From VAXT01 sp963698015 (GTDB lineage Bacteria > Actinomycetota > Thermoleophilia > Gaiellales > Gaiellaceae): a DNA stretch of 64,000 nucleotides. Shown in pieces: positions 1 through 8,600 of this stretch. The position numbers and the translations under genes are program-made. The notes under the pieces are model-generated. The model did not search any database. It was not told the DNA's origin and saw only the letters and a list, made by a program, of their open reading frames with translations. The stretch covers positions 1,674,001 through 1,738,000 of the forward strand of contig OY969109.1 in the NCBI GenBank assembly GCA_963698015.1, written 5' to 3'. The number at the start of each line of letters is the position of its first letter. The stretch's first letter is position 1.

Positions 1-513
1 GGGGCAGCCGCGGCCGACTGGGCACTGACGCACACGACCGTGGCCGTCCCGCCCGGGGTCGAGGCGGACGCCGAGCGCGAGCTGAAGACGCTGCTCGACC
101 GGCGTGAGGGCGAGCGGCCGTGGCAGATCCGCGACGAGCTCGCGAAGACGATGCACGAGAACTTCGGCGTCTTCCGCCGCGAGAACCAGATGAAGGAGCA
201 GGAGCGGATCGTCGGCTACCTGCGCGAGCGCTACGAGAACGTCGTCGTCGAGGACAAGGGCGAGGTGTTCAACAACGACCTGACCCAGGCGCTCGAGCTC
301 GGGTACCTGCTCGAGCTCGCGGCCTGCATGGTCGTGGCGGGGATCGAGCGCAAGGAGAGCCGGGGCGCGCACGCGCGGCCGTACGACTATCCGGAGCGAG
401 ACGACGAGAACTACATGCGCCACACGATCGTCCGCTGGGTCGGAGATCATCCGGTGCTCGACTGGAAGCCGGTGACGATGACAAAGTGGCAGCCTCAGGA
501 GAGGAAGTACTAG
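1..513 (+). CDS. sdhA: Succinate dehydrogenase/fumarate reductase flavoprotein subunit, C-terminal part
   Basis: This is the last 170 residues of the flavoprotein that oxidises succinate to fumarate (or the reverse) and passes electrons to the iron-sulfur subunit. The open frame runs in from the window edge, so the FAD-binding and active-site regions lie outside. The segment RPWQIRDELAKTMHENFG and the tail DYPERDDENYMRHT are typical of the helical and C-terminal regions of SdhA/FrdA. It ends 64 bases before the iron-sulfur subunit gene on the same strand, so the three genes read as one operon. Confidence is high because both the motifs and the partner genes fit. Confidence 0.9.
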   Translation, partial: GAAAADWALTHTTVAVPPGVEADAERELKTLLDRREGERPWQIRDELAKTMHENFGVFRRENQMKEQERIVGYLRERYENVVVEDKGEVFNNDLTQALELGYLLELAACMVVAGIERKESRGAHARPYDYPERDDENYMRHTIVRWVGDHPVLDWKPVTMTKWQPQERKY

Positions 514-577
514 TGCGTGCCGTGGCGCCGGCATTCGGGGTCGTGGCCCTCATGGATCAGCTGTTCGAGAAGTCGAA

Positions 578-1663
578 ATGAGCGAAGCTGCCGACATCCA
601 CAGCTGGGACGGGCCGACGATGGACGTCGCCATCAAGATCTGGCGCGTCGACGAGGACGGCGAACGCGATCTCGTGTCCTACGAGCTCGAGGCGCCCGAG
701 TGGGCGTGCCTGCTCGACGTGCTCGACCTCATCAAAGACCGCCACGACGGGACGCTCGCGTACCGCAAGAGCTGCCGGATGATGATCTGCGGCTCCTGCG
801 GGATGCGCATGGACGGCCGCGCGGTCCTCGCCTGCAAGGAGCGGATGAAGCCGATCGTCGAGAGCGGCCACGTGCCCGTGATCTCGCCGATGGGGAACCT
901 GCCGATCATCAAGGACCTCGTCGTCGACATGGGCCCGTTCTGGCAGAAGATCCGCGACGTCAAGCCCTGGCTCGACTCGGGCTACGATGAGGCGTCGGAG
1001 CGTGAACGGGTCGTCTCCCAGCAGCAGATGAACGTCATCCAGAAGGAGGCGCTCTGCATCATGTGCGGCTGCTGCGTCTCCGAGTGCAACGCGATGGAGG
1101 CCGACCCCGACTTCCGCGGGCCGGCCGCGCTCGCGAAGGGCATGCGCTTCGTCGGCGACCCGCGCGACGAGACGGCCGTGGAACGCCTCAACGAGCTGAA
1201 CGACGAGCACGGGATCTGGGACTGCACCCGGTGCTACTTCTGCAACGAACGGTGCCCCAAGGGCGTCGATCCGCGGGACGCGATCGCCAAGCTCGGCGCC
1301 GAGTCGGTCAAGGAAGGCATCGACTGGGACATGGGCGTGAAGCATGCGAAATGGTTCATCACCTCCACGAAAACCACCGGGTGGCTCCGCGAGACCGAGC
1401 TCGTTCCGAAGACGCAGGGCATCCTGAGCGCACTCAAGGAGACGAAGTTCGCGCTCGCCCTCGCGCGCCGCGGCAAGGTGCCGCCGCCAGGGCCGATCCA
1501 CGTCGCGGCCGACGTCGACGAGGCGCGCAACCTGTACGACCTCGTCAAGGAGCAGGGGCGGGATGGCGCGCTCGGGATCGTCCAGGGCGAAGCGGCGCTC
1601 GCCAAGATCGAGCACATCGAGGCCGAGAGAGCACACGAAGAAGAGGAGGAGACGTCGGCGTGA
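578..1663 (+). CDS. sdhB: Succinate dehydrogenase/fumarate reductase iron-sulfur subunit
   Basis: This 361-residue subunit carries electrons from the flavoprotein towards quinone. A plant-type ferredoxin domain is shown by Cys66, Cys71, Cys74 and Cys86 (SCRMMICGSCGM, then LAC). A second domain has two cysteine groups, at about 160-170 (CIMCGCCVSEC) and 216-226 (CTRCYFCNERC followed by PKG), that would hold the other Fe-S centres. It is longer than the usual 230-260 residues, with about 130 extra residues after the last cluster that end in an acidic tail. The ATG at 578 precedes the conserved start of the domain. The stop overlaps the next start by 4 bases (GTGA), which implies translational coupling to the CCG-domain protein. 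Confidence 0.93.
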   Translation: MSEAADIHSWDGPTMDVAIKIWRVDEDGERDLVSYELEAPEWACLLDVLDLIKDRHDGTLAYRKSCRMMICGSCGMRMDGRAVLACKERMKPIVESGHVPVISPMGNLPIIKDLVVDMGPFWQKIRDVKPWLDSGYDEASERERVVSQQQMNVIQKEALCIMCGCCVSECNAMEADPDFRGPAALAKGMRFVGDPRDETAVERLNELNDEHGIWDCTRCYFCNERCPKGVDPRDAIAKLGAESVKEGIDWDMGVKHAKWFITSTKTTGWLRETELVPKTQGILSALKETKFALALARRGKVPPPGPIHVAADVDEARNLYDLVKEQGRDGALGIVQGEAALAKIEHIEAERAHEEEEETSA

Positions 1664-2541
1664 AGGTCGCCTACTACAAGGGTTGTCTGGCGTCGCTGTC
1701 GGCCAAGGAGCTCGACACGTCGACGCAGGCGCTGGCGCCGAAGCTCGGGATCGAGCTGGACGAGCTCGAGTCGGTCACCTGCTGCGGCGCGGGCGACATC
1801 CACGAGGCCGAGCCCGACTACTACCTGCACCTGAACGCGCGCATCCTGGCCTACGGCGAGCAGACCGGCGCGGACACGCTGATGACGATCTGCAACGTGT
1901 GCACGCTGAACCTGCGGCAGGCGAACTGGCAGCTGAAGAACGACGACGATCTGCGGGCCCGCGTGAACGAGAACCTCGAGACCGTGGGTGCCCCGCCGTA
2001 CAGCGGCAACGTCGAGGTCAAGCACTTCCTCTGGCTGATCGCGGAGGGCGACGGCTACGAGAAGCTGAAGGCGGTCGCGCACAAGGGTCTCAAGGGCCTG
2101 AAGGTGGCGCCCTTCTACGGGTGCCAGATCCTGCGCCCGTCGAAGATCCTCGGCTTCGAGGACCCGGACCGGCCGCACTCGCTCGAGGCGATCATCGACG
2201 CGTGCGGGGGAGAGGCGATCGACTACCCGGCAAAGATCAAGTGCTGCGGCTTCCCGATCATCCAGGCCCGGGAGGAGACCGCCCTCGGCGAGCTGCTGCA
2301 GCCGATCGAGCAGGCGACCGAGGCGGGGGCCGACGTGATGGTGACGCCGTGCCCGCTCTGCCACCTGTCGCTCGACGCGTGGCAGTCGAAGCTCCGTGAC
2401 CGGACCGGGAAGGACTTCCAGATGCCGATCCTCCACCTCTCGCAGCTGATCGGAGTGGCCGCGGGGCTCGAGGAGTCGGAGCTGAAGTTCAAGCGCCACG
2501 TGGTCCCGGTGCAGCCGGCGCTCGCGAAGATCGAAGTCTGA
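1660..2541 (+). CDS. CCG-domain (HdrB/SdhE-like) subunit of succinate:quinone reductase
   Basis: This 293-residue protein has two cysteine-rich CCG domains like those of heterodisulfide reductase subunit B and of the SdhE subunit of type E succinate:quinone reductases. Domain 1 shows Cys9, the CCG at 41-43 and CNVC at 78-81. Domain 2 shows a Cys in APFYGCQ, then KCCGFP and CPLC. In type E enzymes this subunit replaces the haem-bearing SdhC/D membrane anchors and delivers electrons to the quinone site. No transmembrane helices are visible and no sdhC/sdhD follows. The GTG at 1660 is chosen because it overlaps the sdhB stop and begins the conserved domain. The gene symbol sdhE is avoided because it is also used for the unrelated flavinylation factor. 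Confidence 0.85.
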   Translation: MKVAYYKGCLASLSAKELDTSTQALAPKLGIELDELESVTCCGAGDIHEAEPDYYLHLNARILAYGEQTGADTLMTICNVCTLNLRQANWQLKNDDDLRARVNENLETVGAPPYSGNVEVKHFLWLIAEGDGYEKLKAVAHKGLKGLKVAPFYGCQILRPSKILGFEDPDRPHSLEAIIDACGGEAIDYPAKIKCCGFPIIQAREETALGELLQPIEQATEAGADVMVTPCPLCHLSLDAWQSKLRDRTGKDFQMPILHLSQLIGVAAGLEESELKFKRHVVPVQPALAKIEV

Positions 2542-2569
2542 CCGCCGACTAGGCCGGTATTTGTTCTCC

Positions 2570-2617
2570 GGAGGCCGGTGCGGGCCGAGGGCCGCAATCG
2601 GTCCAGCGCCGGCCTCC
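2570..2617. terminator. Bidirectional hairpin between convergent genes
   Basis: The arms GGAGGCCGG (2570-2578) and CCGGCCTCC (2609-2617) are perfect inverted repeats around a GC-rich loop that can fold further. The hairpin lies between the stop of the succinate dehydrogenase operon and the stop of the opposing beta-propeller gene. No clear T-run follows on either side, so termination is inferred from position and stem strength. Confidence 0.5.
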
Positions 2618-3510
2618 TACGGCTTGAAACGGCGCACGTCGCGACCTGCGTAGCTCGTCACCCACATGGACTTGTACGCGCGCAGGGTCACGTACGCGCC
2701 CGGGCCGGCCGGGAACGAGTCGACCACGCGCCGGCGGGCCGGATCGACCCGATACACGATGCTCTGCTCCTTGTCCGGGACCCAGATCGTCCCGTCGGGC
2801 GCGACGGCTCCCTGGGCGAGCGTCCGTCCGACCTCGAGATGGGCGAGGACGCGCCTGGCGATGGGATCGAACTGGAGCAGGTCCCCGGTGTTCGCCTGGA
2901 TCCAGAGGTCTTTCGTACCGGCGACGAACCCCCTGGGCTCGGGTACGCCGACGTCGATCCGGTCGACCCGGTAGGTGCGCGGGCTCACGCGTGCGATCGA
3001 GGTCGCGTCGCGGCCGAAGCCGACCCAGACGGCACCGTTCCGCACGGCGAGGCCGGCGGGCTTCGAGCCGACGTCGATGCGGCGGACGACCCTGAGCGTC
3101 CGTGGGTCTACGACTGAGAGCTTGCCGGCTCCCCACGTGGTCACCCAGACCCGTCCGAAGGCGGCGAGCACGTTGTCCGGCGTCGCGCCGACCGCGATGC
3201 TCTGAACGCGGCCGCGGGGCGTGACCCGAACGAGGCCTCCCTTGTAGTTGGCGATCCAGAGCGCGCGTGCGTCGGCGGTCATGAAGCACGCGCCTGCGCC
3301 GACGCGGATCCGCTTTCGGGCTCGGTTCGTGCGCGGATCGATCCGGACGAGCGTCCCGCCGTCGTTCGCCACCCAGACGGAGCCGAATGCGGACACGATC
3401 CCGCATGGATGCGTTCCCGTCGTGATCGTGGCGATCAGGGCCGGTTCCTTGAACGAGCTGGCCGGCACGCCGAGGAGTGCGGTCGCCAACCCGGCTATCA
3501 GGATTCGCAT
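2617..3510 (-). CDS. Secreted YVTN/NHL-type beta-propeller protein
   Basis: This 297-residue protein begins with a short hydrophobic export signal (MRILIAGLATALLGVPASS). After it come repeated blades of about 40 residues with patterns such as GSVWVAND, LVRIDP, GRVWVTTWGAGKLSVVDP and GAVWVGFG. These resemble the virginiamycin B lyase-like and YVTN propeller families. No lyase active site can be identified with confidence, so a binding or scaffold role outside the membrane is as likely as an enzymatic one. It is transcribed alone and converges on the succinate dehydrogenase operon. Confidence 0.7.
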   Translation of the reverse strand: MRILIAGLATALLGVPASSFKEPALIATITTGTHPCGIVSAFGSVWVANDGGTLVRIDPRTNRARKRIRVGAGACFMTADARALWIANYKGGLVRVTPRGRVQSIAVGATPDNVLAAFGRVWVTTWGAGKLSVVDPRTLRVVRRIDVGSKPAGLAVRNGAVWVGFGRDATSIARVSPRTYRVDRIDVGVPEPRGFVAGTKDLWIQANTGDLLQFDPIARRVLAHLEVGRTLAQGAVAPDGTIWVPDKEQSIVYRVDPARRRVVDSFPAGPGAYVTLRAYKSMWVTSYAGRDVRRFKP

Positions 3511-3546
3511 GTCGCCTCTACACCGCAGCGCCGCTGATGGTTCCCG

Positions 3547-4392
3547 TCAGCGGAGGAACTCGAGCATGGCGCGGCGGAACCCCTCGGGCTCCTCGACCCA
3601 GGGCATGTGGCCGACCTCGGGCATGACGACGGCGCGTGCGTCCGGGATCAGGGACTCGAGCTCCGATGCGGCCCACGCACCCCACGGGTCGAGCTCCCCG
3701 GTCAGGACGAGCGTCCGCGCTTCGATCCGCGGGAGCAGCGGGCGGAGATCGAGCGTCGGCGCGACCCGTTCGTTGAAGTACGTCAGCGCGGGAACGTGGT
3801 ACCTGACGTTCGACGCCGCGGCTCGCGCCATGAACGCCTGCTCCTTCTCGCCGTAGCGGCCGAACAGGAGCGGCAGCCCGCGGAGCGCGAGCAGGCCGAG
3901 CTCCTCCTCGTCGTCCGGCGGGCTCTCTTCCCGCAGCCGCCGTGCCGCGACGGCGTCCGCGAACCGCGGATCGTTCTCGCGCTCGGCGAGGAAGCGCTCG
4001 AAGGCTTCGCGCGACTCGTCCGAGAACCGGGCGAACGTCCCGCAGAGCACGAGCCGCCGCACACGCGCCGGATAGGTCGCCGCGTAGACCATCGACATGA
4101 TGCCGCCGGCGGAGTGCCCGAACAGATCGATCGTCTCGAGCCCGAGCTGGGCGCGGAGCTCCTCGAGGTCGGCGGCGTAGTCCTCGAGCTCGTACGTCTC
4201 CGCAGGATCCGAGCCGTCGACTCCACGGGGGCTGAGCAGGATCAACCCGAGCTCCCGGTCCAGGCCCGCGAGATCGTCGAAGATCTCGACCGGAATCCCG
4301 GGGCCGCCAGGATGGCAGACCAGGGGCGTGCCGCTACCGAGCTCCAGGTACGCGAGCGTGCGACCGTCCGTCGTCGTGAGCGCGGGCACCAC
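3547..4392 (-). CDS. Alpha/beta hydrolase, proline iminopeptidase-like
   Basis: This 281-residue enzyme has the alpha/beta-hydrolase fold. Visible features are the oxyanion segment CHPGGPG near residue 27, the nucleophile elbow GHSAGG, the acid in TGELDPW and the catalytic His in EVGHMPW near the C-terminus. HPGGPG is typical of proline iminopeptidases and related hydrolases, but substrate cannot be fixed from sequence. The frame stays open further upstream, across the divergent metallophosphoesterase gene. The GTG at 4392 is preferred because the fold begins right after it and because it leaves a 12-base gap to that gene's start at 4405. Confidence 0.8.
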   Translation of the reverse strand: MVPALTTTDGRTLAYLELGSGTPLVCHPGGPGIPVEIFDDLAGLDRELGLILLSPRGVDGSDPAETYELEDYAADLEELRAQLGLETIDLFGHSAGGIMSMVYAATYPARVRRLVLCGTFARFSDESREAFERFLAERENDPRFADAVAARRLREESPPDDEEELGLLALRGLPLLFGRYGEKEQAFMARAAASNVRYHVPALTYFNERVAPTLDLRPLLPRIEARTLVLTGELDPWGAWAASELESLIPDARAVVMPEVGHMPWVEEPEGFRRAMLEFLR

Positions 4393-4404
4393 AATGGAGT
4401 CTGA

Positions 4405-5211
4405 ATGAAGAAACCGCTGGCCACACTGGGAGCCCTCGGGCTGGGCGCCGTGCTCTGGGGCCACTTCGAGGCCGGCTGGGTTCGGCTGCGCTCGATCACG
4501 GTGCCGATCCCCGGACTGCCCGAGGAGCTGGACGGGCTGCGCGTCGTGCATCTGTCGGACTTCCACCTCGGATTCCCGTCGCGCGGAGAGCGGGCCGTCG
4601 AGCGGGCGATCGACTGGACGGCCGCGCTCGATCCCGATCTCGTCCTGCTCACCGGCGACCTCCTCTCGCGGCCCGGAGCCGAGGGCAGGCTGCGGGAGCT
4701 CCTCGAGCGGGTGCCCGGGTCGTTCGCGGTCCTCGGGAACCACGACTTCGCGTTGTCGCGCGACCCGTTCTCGAAGCCGAGCGCTGTCTCCGATCTGCCC
4801 TCGACGACGGTCCTCTTCGACGAGGCGAGGACGCTCGAGCTCCGAGGTCGCAGCGTCCAGATCGTCGGCGTCGACCCGCGCACCTACCGGCTCGGATCCT
4901 CGCGCCCGTGCGAGCTCGCCGACCTGGACGCGGACCTGCGCATCCTGCTCTGCCACTTTCCGAGCGTGATCGACCGGGTTCAGCCCGGCACGTTCGATCT
5001 CGTCCTCGCCGGTCACCTCCACGCGGGCCAGATCGTCGTGCCGTACGGACGCGGGAAGGTCCGGTTCGCACACATGCGGTGGACGTACGCCGAGGGTCTC
5101 TACCGGCGGCCGGGCGGCGCGCTCCACGTCTCGCCGGGCCTGGGGACGACCTTCGTTCCCTTCCGCTTCTTCGCGCGGCCAGAGGCGACCGAGCTCGTTC
5201 TCCGCCGGTGA
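4405..5211 (+). CDS. Membrane-anchored calcineurin-like metallophosphoesterase
   Basis: This 268-residue protein has an N-terminal hydrophobic segment (about residues 5-20) followed by a calcineurin-type phosphoesterase domain. Metal-binding motifs are visible in order: LSDFHLG, TGDLL, GNHDF, LLCHFP and AGHLHAGQ. This matches the YkuE/YaeI group, in which the enzyme sits at the membrane and cleaves phosphoesters; some relatives act on UDP-sugar or lipid pyrophosphates. The natural substrate is not evident. It diverges from the alpha/beta hydrolase, with only 12 bases between the two starts. Confidence 0.85.
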   Translation: MKKPLATLGALGLGAVLWGHFEAGWVRLRSITVPIPGLPEELDGLRVVHLSDFHLGFPSRGERAVERAIDWTAALDPDLVLLTGDLLSRPGAEGRLRELLERVPGSFAVLGNHDFALSRDPFSKPSAVSDLPSTTVLFDEARTLELRGRSVQIVGVDPRTYRLGSSRPCELADLDADLRILLCHFPSVIDRVQPGTFDLVLAGHLHAGQIVVPYGRGKVRFAHMRWTYAEGLYRRPGGALHVSPGLGTTFVPFRFFARPEATELVLRR

Positions 5212-5231
5212 CTGGCATCGCCGCGGCGGCG

Positions 5232-5243
5232 TATGTTCGGTGG
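5232..5243 (+). promoter_or_regulatory. Leaderless-type -10 box before the lipoprotein gene
   Basis: TATGTT (5232-5237) is followed by six bases and then the ATG at 5244. This TANNNT-N6-ATG spacing is what is expected when transcription starts at or near the start codon, as is common in actinobacteria. No Shine-Dalgarno sequence precedes this start. Confidence 0.5.
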
Positions 5244-5684
5244 ATGATCCGTGCGATCGTGATCGGCGCCGCGCTCGCGCTTCTTCTCAGCGGGTGCGGG
5301 AACGGGGCCGACAAGCCCGAGGAGGGCGCCGATGCCTCGCTGCACGTGAAGCACGTACTCGATCCCGCCGCCGAACAGCACTACATGGAGGGGTCGATCT
5401 GGCACGTGCGGGTCGTCGACGCCGACGGCGCCGAGGTCGTCGACCGGAAGCTCCCGGGCGCGAGCGTCTCGTTGCGTCTCGGAGCGGGCCGGTACAGGCT
5501 CGAGAGCGAGGAGCTCCCGTGCGATGGGAACTGCAGCCGTCTCGACCCGGGCACGGATGGCTGCTCGACTGAGCTCACGGTCCAGCCGGGGCAGGAGCTC
5601 GCGGCCACTGTCACGCTCGAGGCCGGGGCACGGCTGTTCGATCGCGGTGCTGAAGTCGGCCCGAACCTAGAATCAGCTCCGTGA
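5244..5684 (+). CDS. Small secreted lipoprotein of unknown function
   Basis: This 146-residue protein starts with a lipoprotein signal peptide: a hydrophobic stretch followed by the lipobox LSGC, which would be lipidated at Cys18. The mature part contains a beta-rich region (HVRVVDADGAEVV, VSLRLGAGRYRLES) and several cysteines near CDGNCSRL and GCST that may form disulfides. No known family is recognised. The ATG at 5244 is supported by the lipobox spacing and by the -10 box just upstream. The gene overlaps the next one by 4 bases (GTGA), which suggests co-translation. Confidence 0.7.
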   Translation: MIRAIVIGAALALLLSGCGNGADKPEEGADASLHVKHVLDPAAEQHYMEGSIWHVRVVDADGAEVVDRKLPGASVSLRLGAGRYRLESEELPCDGNCSRLDPGTDGCSTELTVQPGQELAATVTLEAGARLFDRGAEVGPNLESAP

Positions 5685-6304
5685 GCACGAGGGTGGCGGG
5701 GTTGACCGGTGTGACGCTCCAGCAGGCGCCACAGGTCTGTCACGACTGCATCTGGTGGCAGTCGAGCGCGGGCCGTGGTGTCGACAAACGGCGCTGGATC
5801 GAGCGTGCGGAGCTCGATTGGGGCGCCTGGGGAGCCGTGTATCGCGACGACGACGGGACTGTGATCGGCTCGATGCAGTACGGGCCGGCCGAGCTGTTCC
5901 CGCGTGCCCGGGAGCTGCCCGCCGGGCCGCCGTCGAACGACGCCGTGCTCGTCACGTGCGCCTACCTGCTCGACCGCGCGAGCCCGTGGGTCATGCAGTC
6001 GCTCTTTCTCGCCGCGATCGGGGACGCGCGCGACAAGAAGGCCGGTGCACTCGAGACGTTCGCCTACCGGTACGCGGAGGGCGAGTCGCCGCAGGAGCGG
6101 TTCTTCGTCCACCGGACGGTCTTCCCGCGTGACTTTCTGTCCGACTTCGGGTTCGAGACCGTCCGCGCACAGGGTCGCGTCGAGCTCGCGCGGCTCGAGC
6201 TCGGCGGCCTGCAGCCGGTCGCCGAGGGCGCGCGGGAGAAGGTGCTCAGGCTCGTGAAGGAAGCGTTCTCGCCGGCGCCCGCACCGGTCCCGCCGGGCCC
6301 CTAG
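5681..6304 (+). CDS. GNAT-like protein of unknown substrate
   Basis: This 207-residue protein begins TRVAGLTGVTLQQAP followed by the cysteine-containing motif CHDCIWWQS, then RRWIERAELDWGAWGAVYRD. The layout resembles an actinobacterial group annotated as GNAT-family acetyltransferases, with an N-terminal CxxC-W motif and a strand-helix core (GTVIGSMQYGP). A clear acetyl-CoA-binding Q/RxxGxG/A loop is not obvious, so the enzymatic call is tentative. The C-terminus is rich in Pro and Ala. The GTG at 5681 overlaps the stop of the lipoprotein gene, so the two form an operon. Confidence 0.55.
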   Translation: MSTRVAGLTGVTLQQAPQVCHDCIWWQSSAGRGVDKRRWIERAELDWGAWGAVYRDDDGTVIGSMQYGPAELFPRARELPAGPPSNDAVLVTCAYLLDRASPWVMQSLFLAAIGDARDKKAGALETFAYRYAEGESPQERFFVHRTVFPRDFLSDFGFETVRAQGRVELARLELGGLQPVAEGAREKVLRLVKEAFSPAPAPVPPGP

Positions 6305-6317
6305 GCCGAACGGACAA

Positions 6318-6380
6318 GTCCCGGGACCAGGTCCCAGGACGTGACTCCAACAGCCATGCCCTGGGACCAGGTCCCTGGAC
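6318..6380. repeat. Pair of 13-bp GGGACC/GGTCCC palindromes (REP-like)
   Basis: The core GGGACCAGGTCCC occurs at 6323-6335 and again at 6363-6375, exactly 40 bases apart, in the short gap between two convergent genes. Flanking bases extend each copy into a longer imperfect palindrome. The arrangement resembles paired REP elements and could also act as a bidirectional terminator. A related GGGGACCTGATCCCC palindrome is present at about 37502-37516. Confidence 0.6.
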
Positions 6381-6397
6381 ACGGCTCGAATGGACGC

Positions 6398-7342
6398 TTA
6401 CGCGGCCAGGGTCTGGCGCTCGAGCAAAAGCTCGGCGATCTGGATCGCGTTCAGGGCGGCACCCTTGCGCAGGTTGTCGCACACGACCCAGAGAGCTAGA
6501 CCCTTGCCGGCGCGGTCGGGCCGGATTCGCCCGACGAGCACGTCGTCCCGCCCCCGGGCGTCCTTCGCCGTGGGGCGCTCCGTCACGCTGACCGAGGGGG
6601 CCGCGGCAAGGATCTCGGCCGCTTGCACGGGCGTCAGCGGTTCCTCTGTCTCGATCCACACGGCCTGCGAGTGGCCGACGAGCACCGGCACGCGCGCACA
6701 CGTGGCGCTGAACGGAAGATCCGGGAGCCCGAGGATCTTGCGGCTCTCCGCGCGCAGCTTTGCCTCCTCCTCGAACTCGTCGCCCTCGAGTGGCCAGTCC
6801 ATGTCGACGTTCCCCTCCGCGGGCGCCCTGGACCGAAGCTCGTCCATCCGGTCGATCCCCGCGCCGGAGGCGGACTGGTAGGTCGCTACGCGCACGCCCC
6901 GGAGGCCTACCGCCTCATGAAGCGGTGCCAGCGCGCACATCAGCTGGATCGTGGAGCAGTTCGGGTTGGCCACGATCCCCTCGTGTGTCTGCGCGGCGTC
7001 GCCGTTCACCTCGGGCACGACGAGCGGCACTCCGTCGACGAGCCGGAAGGCGGACGACTTGTCGATGCACACGGCGCCCCCTTCGACGGCCGCCGGCACG
7101 AGCTCGCGGCTGGGCCCGGTCCCGACGGAGAAGAAGCAGAGATCGAGGTCGCCGGCTGCGAGAGCCGCCGTCGTCGCCTCCTCGACCTCGAGCTCGCGAT
7201 CACCGTAGGCAACGGTCGAGCCGGCAGAGCGACCCGATGCGAACGCGCGCACGTGGCCATAGCCGCGTTCGGCCAGGAGCTCGAGGACGACAGGCCCGAC
7301 GGCACCAGTCGCGCCAACGACGCCGATCCGCGGCTCAGCCAT
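6398..7342 (-). CDS. asd: Aspartate-semialdehyde dehydrogenase
   Basis: This 314-residue enzyme reduces aspartyl phosphate to aspartate semialdehyde with NADPH, feeding lysine, methionine, threonine and diaminopimelate synthesis. The N-terminal nucleotide-binding motif is GVVGATGAVG. The active-site cysteine lies in ANPNCSTIQ, and later segments such as YQSASGAG fit the family. It is slightly short against the usual 330-370 residues. The ATG at 7342 is preferred over upstream options because the Rossmann motif begins five residues later. The start overlaps the 3-prime end of lysC by 8 bases, giving the classic lysC-asd pair. Confidence 0.92.
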   Translation of the reverse strand: MAEPRIGVVGATGAVGPVVLELLAERGYGHVRAFASGRSAGSTVAYGDRELEVEEATTAALAAGDLDLCFFSVGTGPSRELVPAAVEGGAVCIDKSSAFRLVDGVPLVVPEVNGDAAQTHEGIVANPNCSTIQLMCALAPLHEAVGLRGVRVATYQSASGAGIDRMDELRSRAPAEGNVDMDWPLEGDEFEEEAKLRAESRKILGLPDLPFSATCARVPVLVGHSQAVWIETEEPLTPVQAAEILAAAPSVSVTERPTAKDARGRDDVLVGRIRPDRAGKGLALWVVCDNLRKGAALNAIQIAELLLERQTLAA

Positions 7343-8586
7343 GCGGGCGCTCCGCTTCCGGGCGCTCGAGCTCGAACGCGGCATGCAGCGCCTGGACGGC
7401 CGGCTCGACCTGGTCGCGCGCGACGAAGCAGCCGATCTTGATCGGCGACGTGCTGACGATCGCCGGCTGGATCCCGAGCTCCTCGAGCGCCGAGAACATC
7501 TTCGCGGCCACTCCGGGGTGGCTCTTCATCCCGGCGCCGATCACGCTGACCTGGCCGAGATCCTCGCGCGCCGACCACTCGACGCCGAGGCTCCCGAGCG
7601 CGTCCTCTGCCTCCGGCCCCTCGTCCGCGGAGAAGACGATCTCCGGGCCCGGTCTGGATCACGGTGTCGACGTTGACTCCCGCTACTGCCAGCGCGTCGA
7701 AGAGCCGCGCCGCGGACACGCCCTCGACCCTGTACACGGTCTCCGCCGCCTTGTGCGTCACGCCTGAGATGAGCGCCTTCTCGAGCATCCGTTCGTCCTC
7801 CTCGCGAATCCAGGTGCCGCCGGCCTCCGAGAAGCTCGACCGGACGTGCAGCTTGACATCGTGGTTGCGCGCGAACTCGACCGACCGCAGCTGGAGCACG
7901 CGCGCACCCGAGGCGGCCATCTCCAGCATCTCGCCGTAGCTGACCGCGTGCAGCTTGCGCGCGTTCGGGACGATCCGCGGGTCGGCGGTGTGGACGCCCT
8001 CGACGTCCGTGTAGATCTCGCAGGCATCCGCGCCGAGCGCGGCGGCGAGCGCGACGGCTGTCGTGTCCGAGCCGCCCCGGCCGAGCGTCGTGATGTCGAG
8101 CTCCGTCGAGACGCCCTGGAAGCCGGCAACGAGGACGATCCGCTCCTTGTCGAGCGCTTCGTGGATGCGGTTCGCGCGGATGTCGACGATCTTGGCCTTG
8201 CCGTGCGCGGTGTCGGTGACGATCCCGGCCTGCGAGCCGGTGAGCGAGATCGCCTTGTGGCCGAGGTCGTGGATCGCCATCGCGCAGAGCGAGCACGAGA
8301 TGCGCTCGCCGACCGAGATCAGCATGTCCAGCTCGCGGGCCTCGGGGCGCGGAGAGATCTCGTGTGCAAGCCGGACGAGCTCGTCGGTCGTGTCGCCCAT
8401 CGCGGAGAGCACGGCGACGACCCGGTTTCCCGCCTCGCGGGCGGCGACCAGCCGCTGGGCGACGGCTCGCAGGCGGTCGACGTCCGCGACCGACGTCCCG
8501 CCGAACTTCATCACGATCGTGCCGGCGCTCGGAGCCGGCGCCTCTTCAGCGAGGGCCGGGAGAGCCTCGTAGTCCGTCGCCGTCAC
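7335..8586 (-). CDS. lysC: Aspartate kinase, interrupted by a one-base frameshift
   Basis: Aspartate kinase phosphorylates aspartate as the first step to lysine, threonine and methionine. The kinase part has MKFGGTSVAD at about residue 26, AVLSAMGDTTDEL, and GRGGSDTTAVALAAAL. The first ACT region reads VNVDTVIQTGP and then goes out of frame. Dropping one base at about 7643-7644 restores EIVFSADEG and runs into the second ACT region with GAGMKSHPGVAAKMFSALEE, giving a product of about 416 residues, the normal size. Because the gene is essential in most bacteria and the reading on both sides is intact, a sequencing or assembly error is more likely than a true pseudogene. It lies 14 bases after recR and overlaps asd. 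Confidence 0.85.
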
Positions 8587-8600
8587 GCCGGGATCCTAGG

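Noticed and set aside
1063..1659. A longer N-terminus for the CCG-domain protein running through sdhB
   Set aside because: That part is out of frame with the conserved SdhB cysteines and is Arg-rich; the GTG at 1660 gives the normal family length.
4393..5127. A 526-residue version of the alpha/beta hydrolase reaching across the metallophosphoesterase gene
   Set aside because: The extra N-terminus is antisense to conserved metallophosphoesterase motifs, and the hydrolase fold begins at the GTG at 4392.
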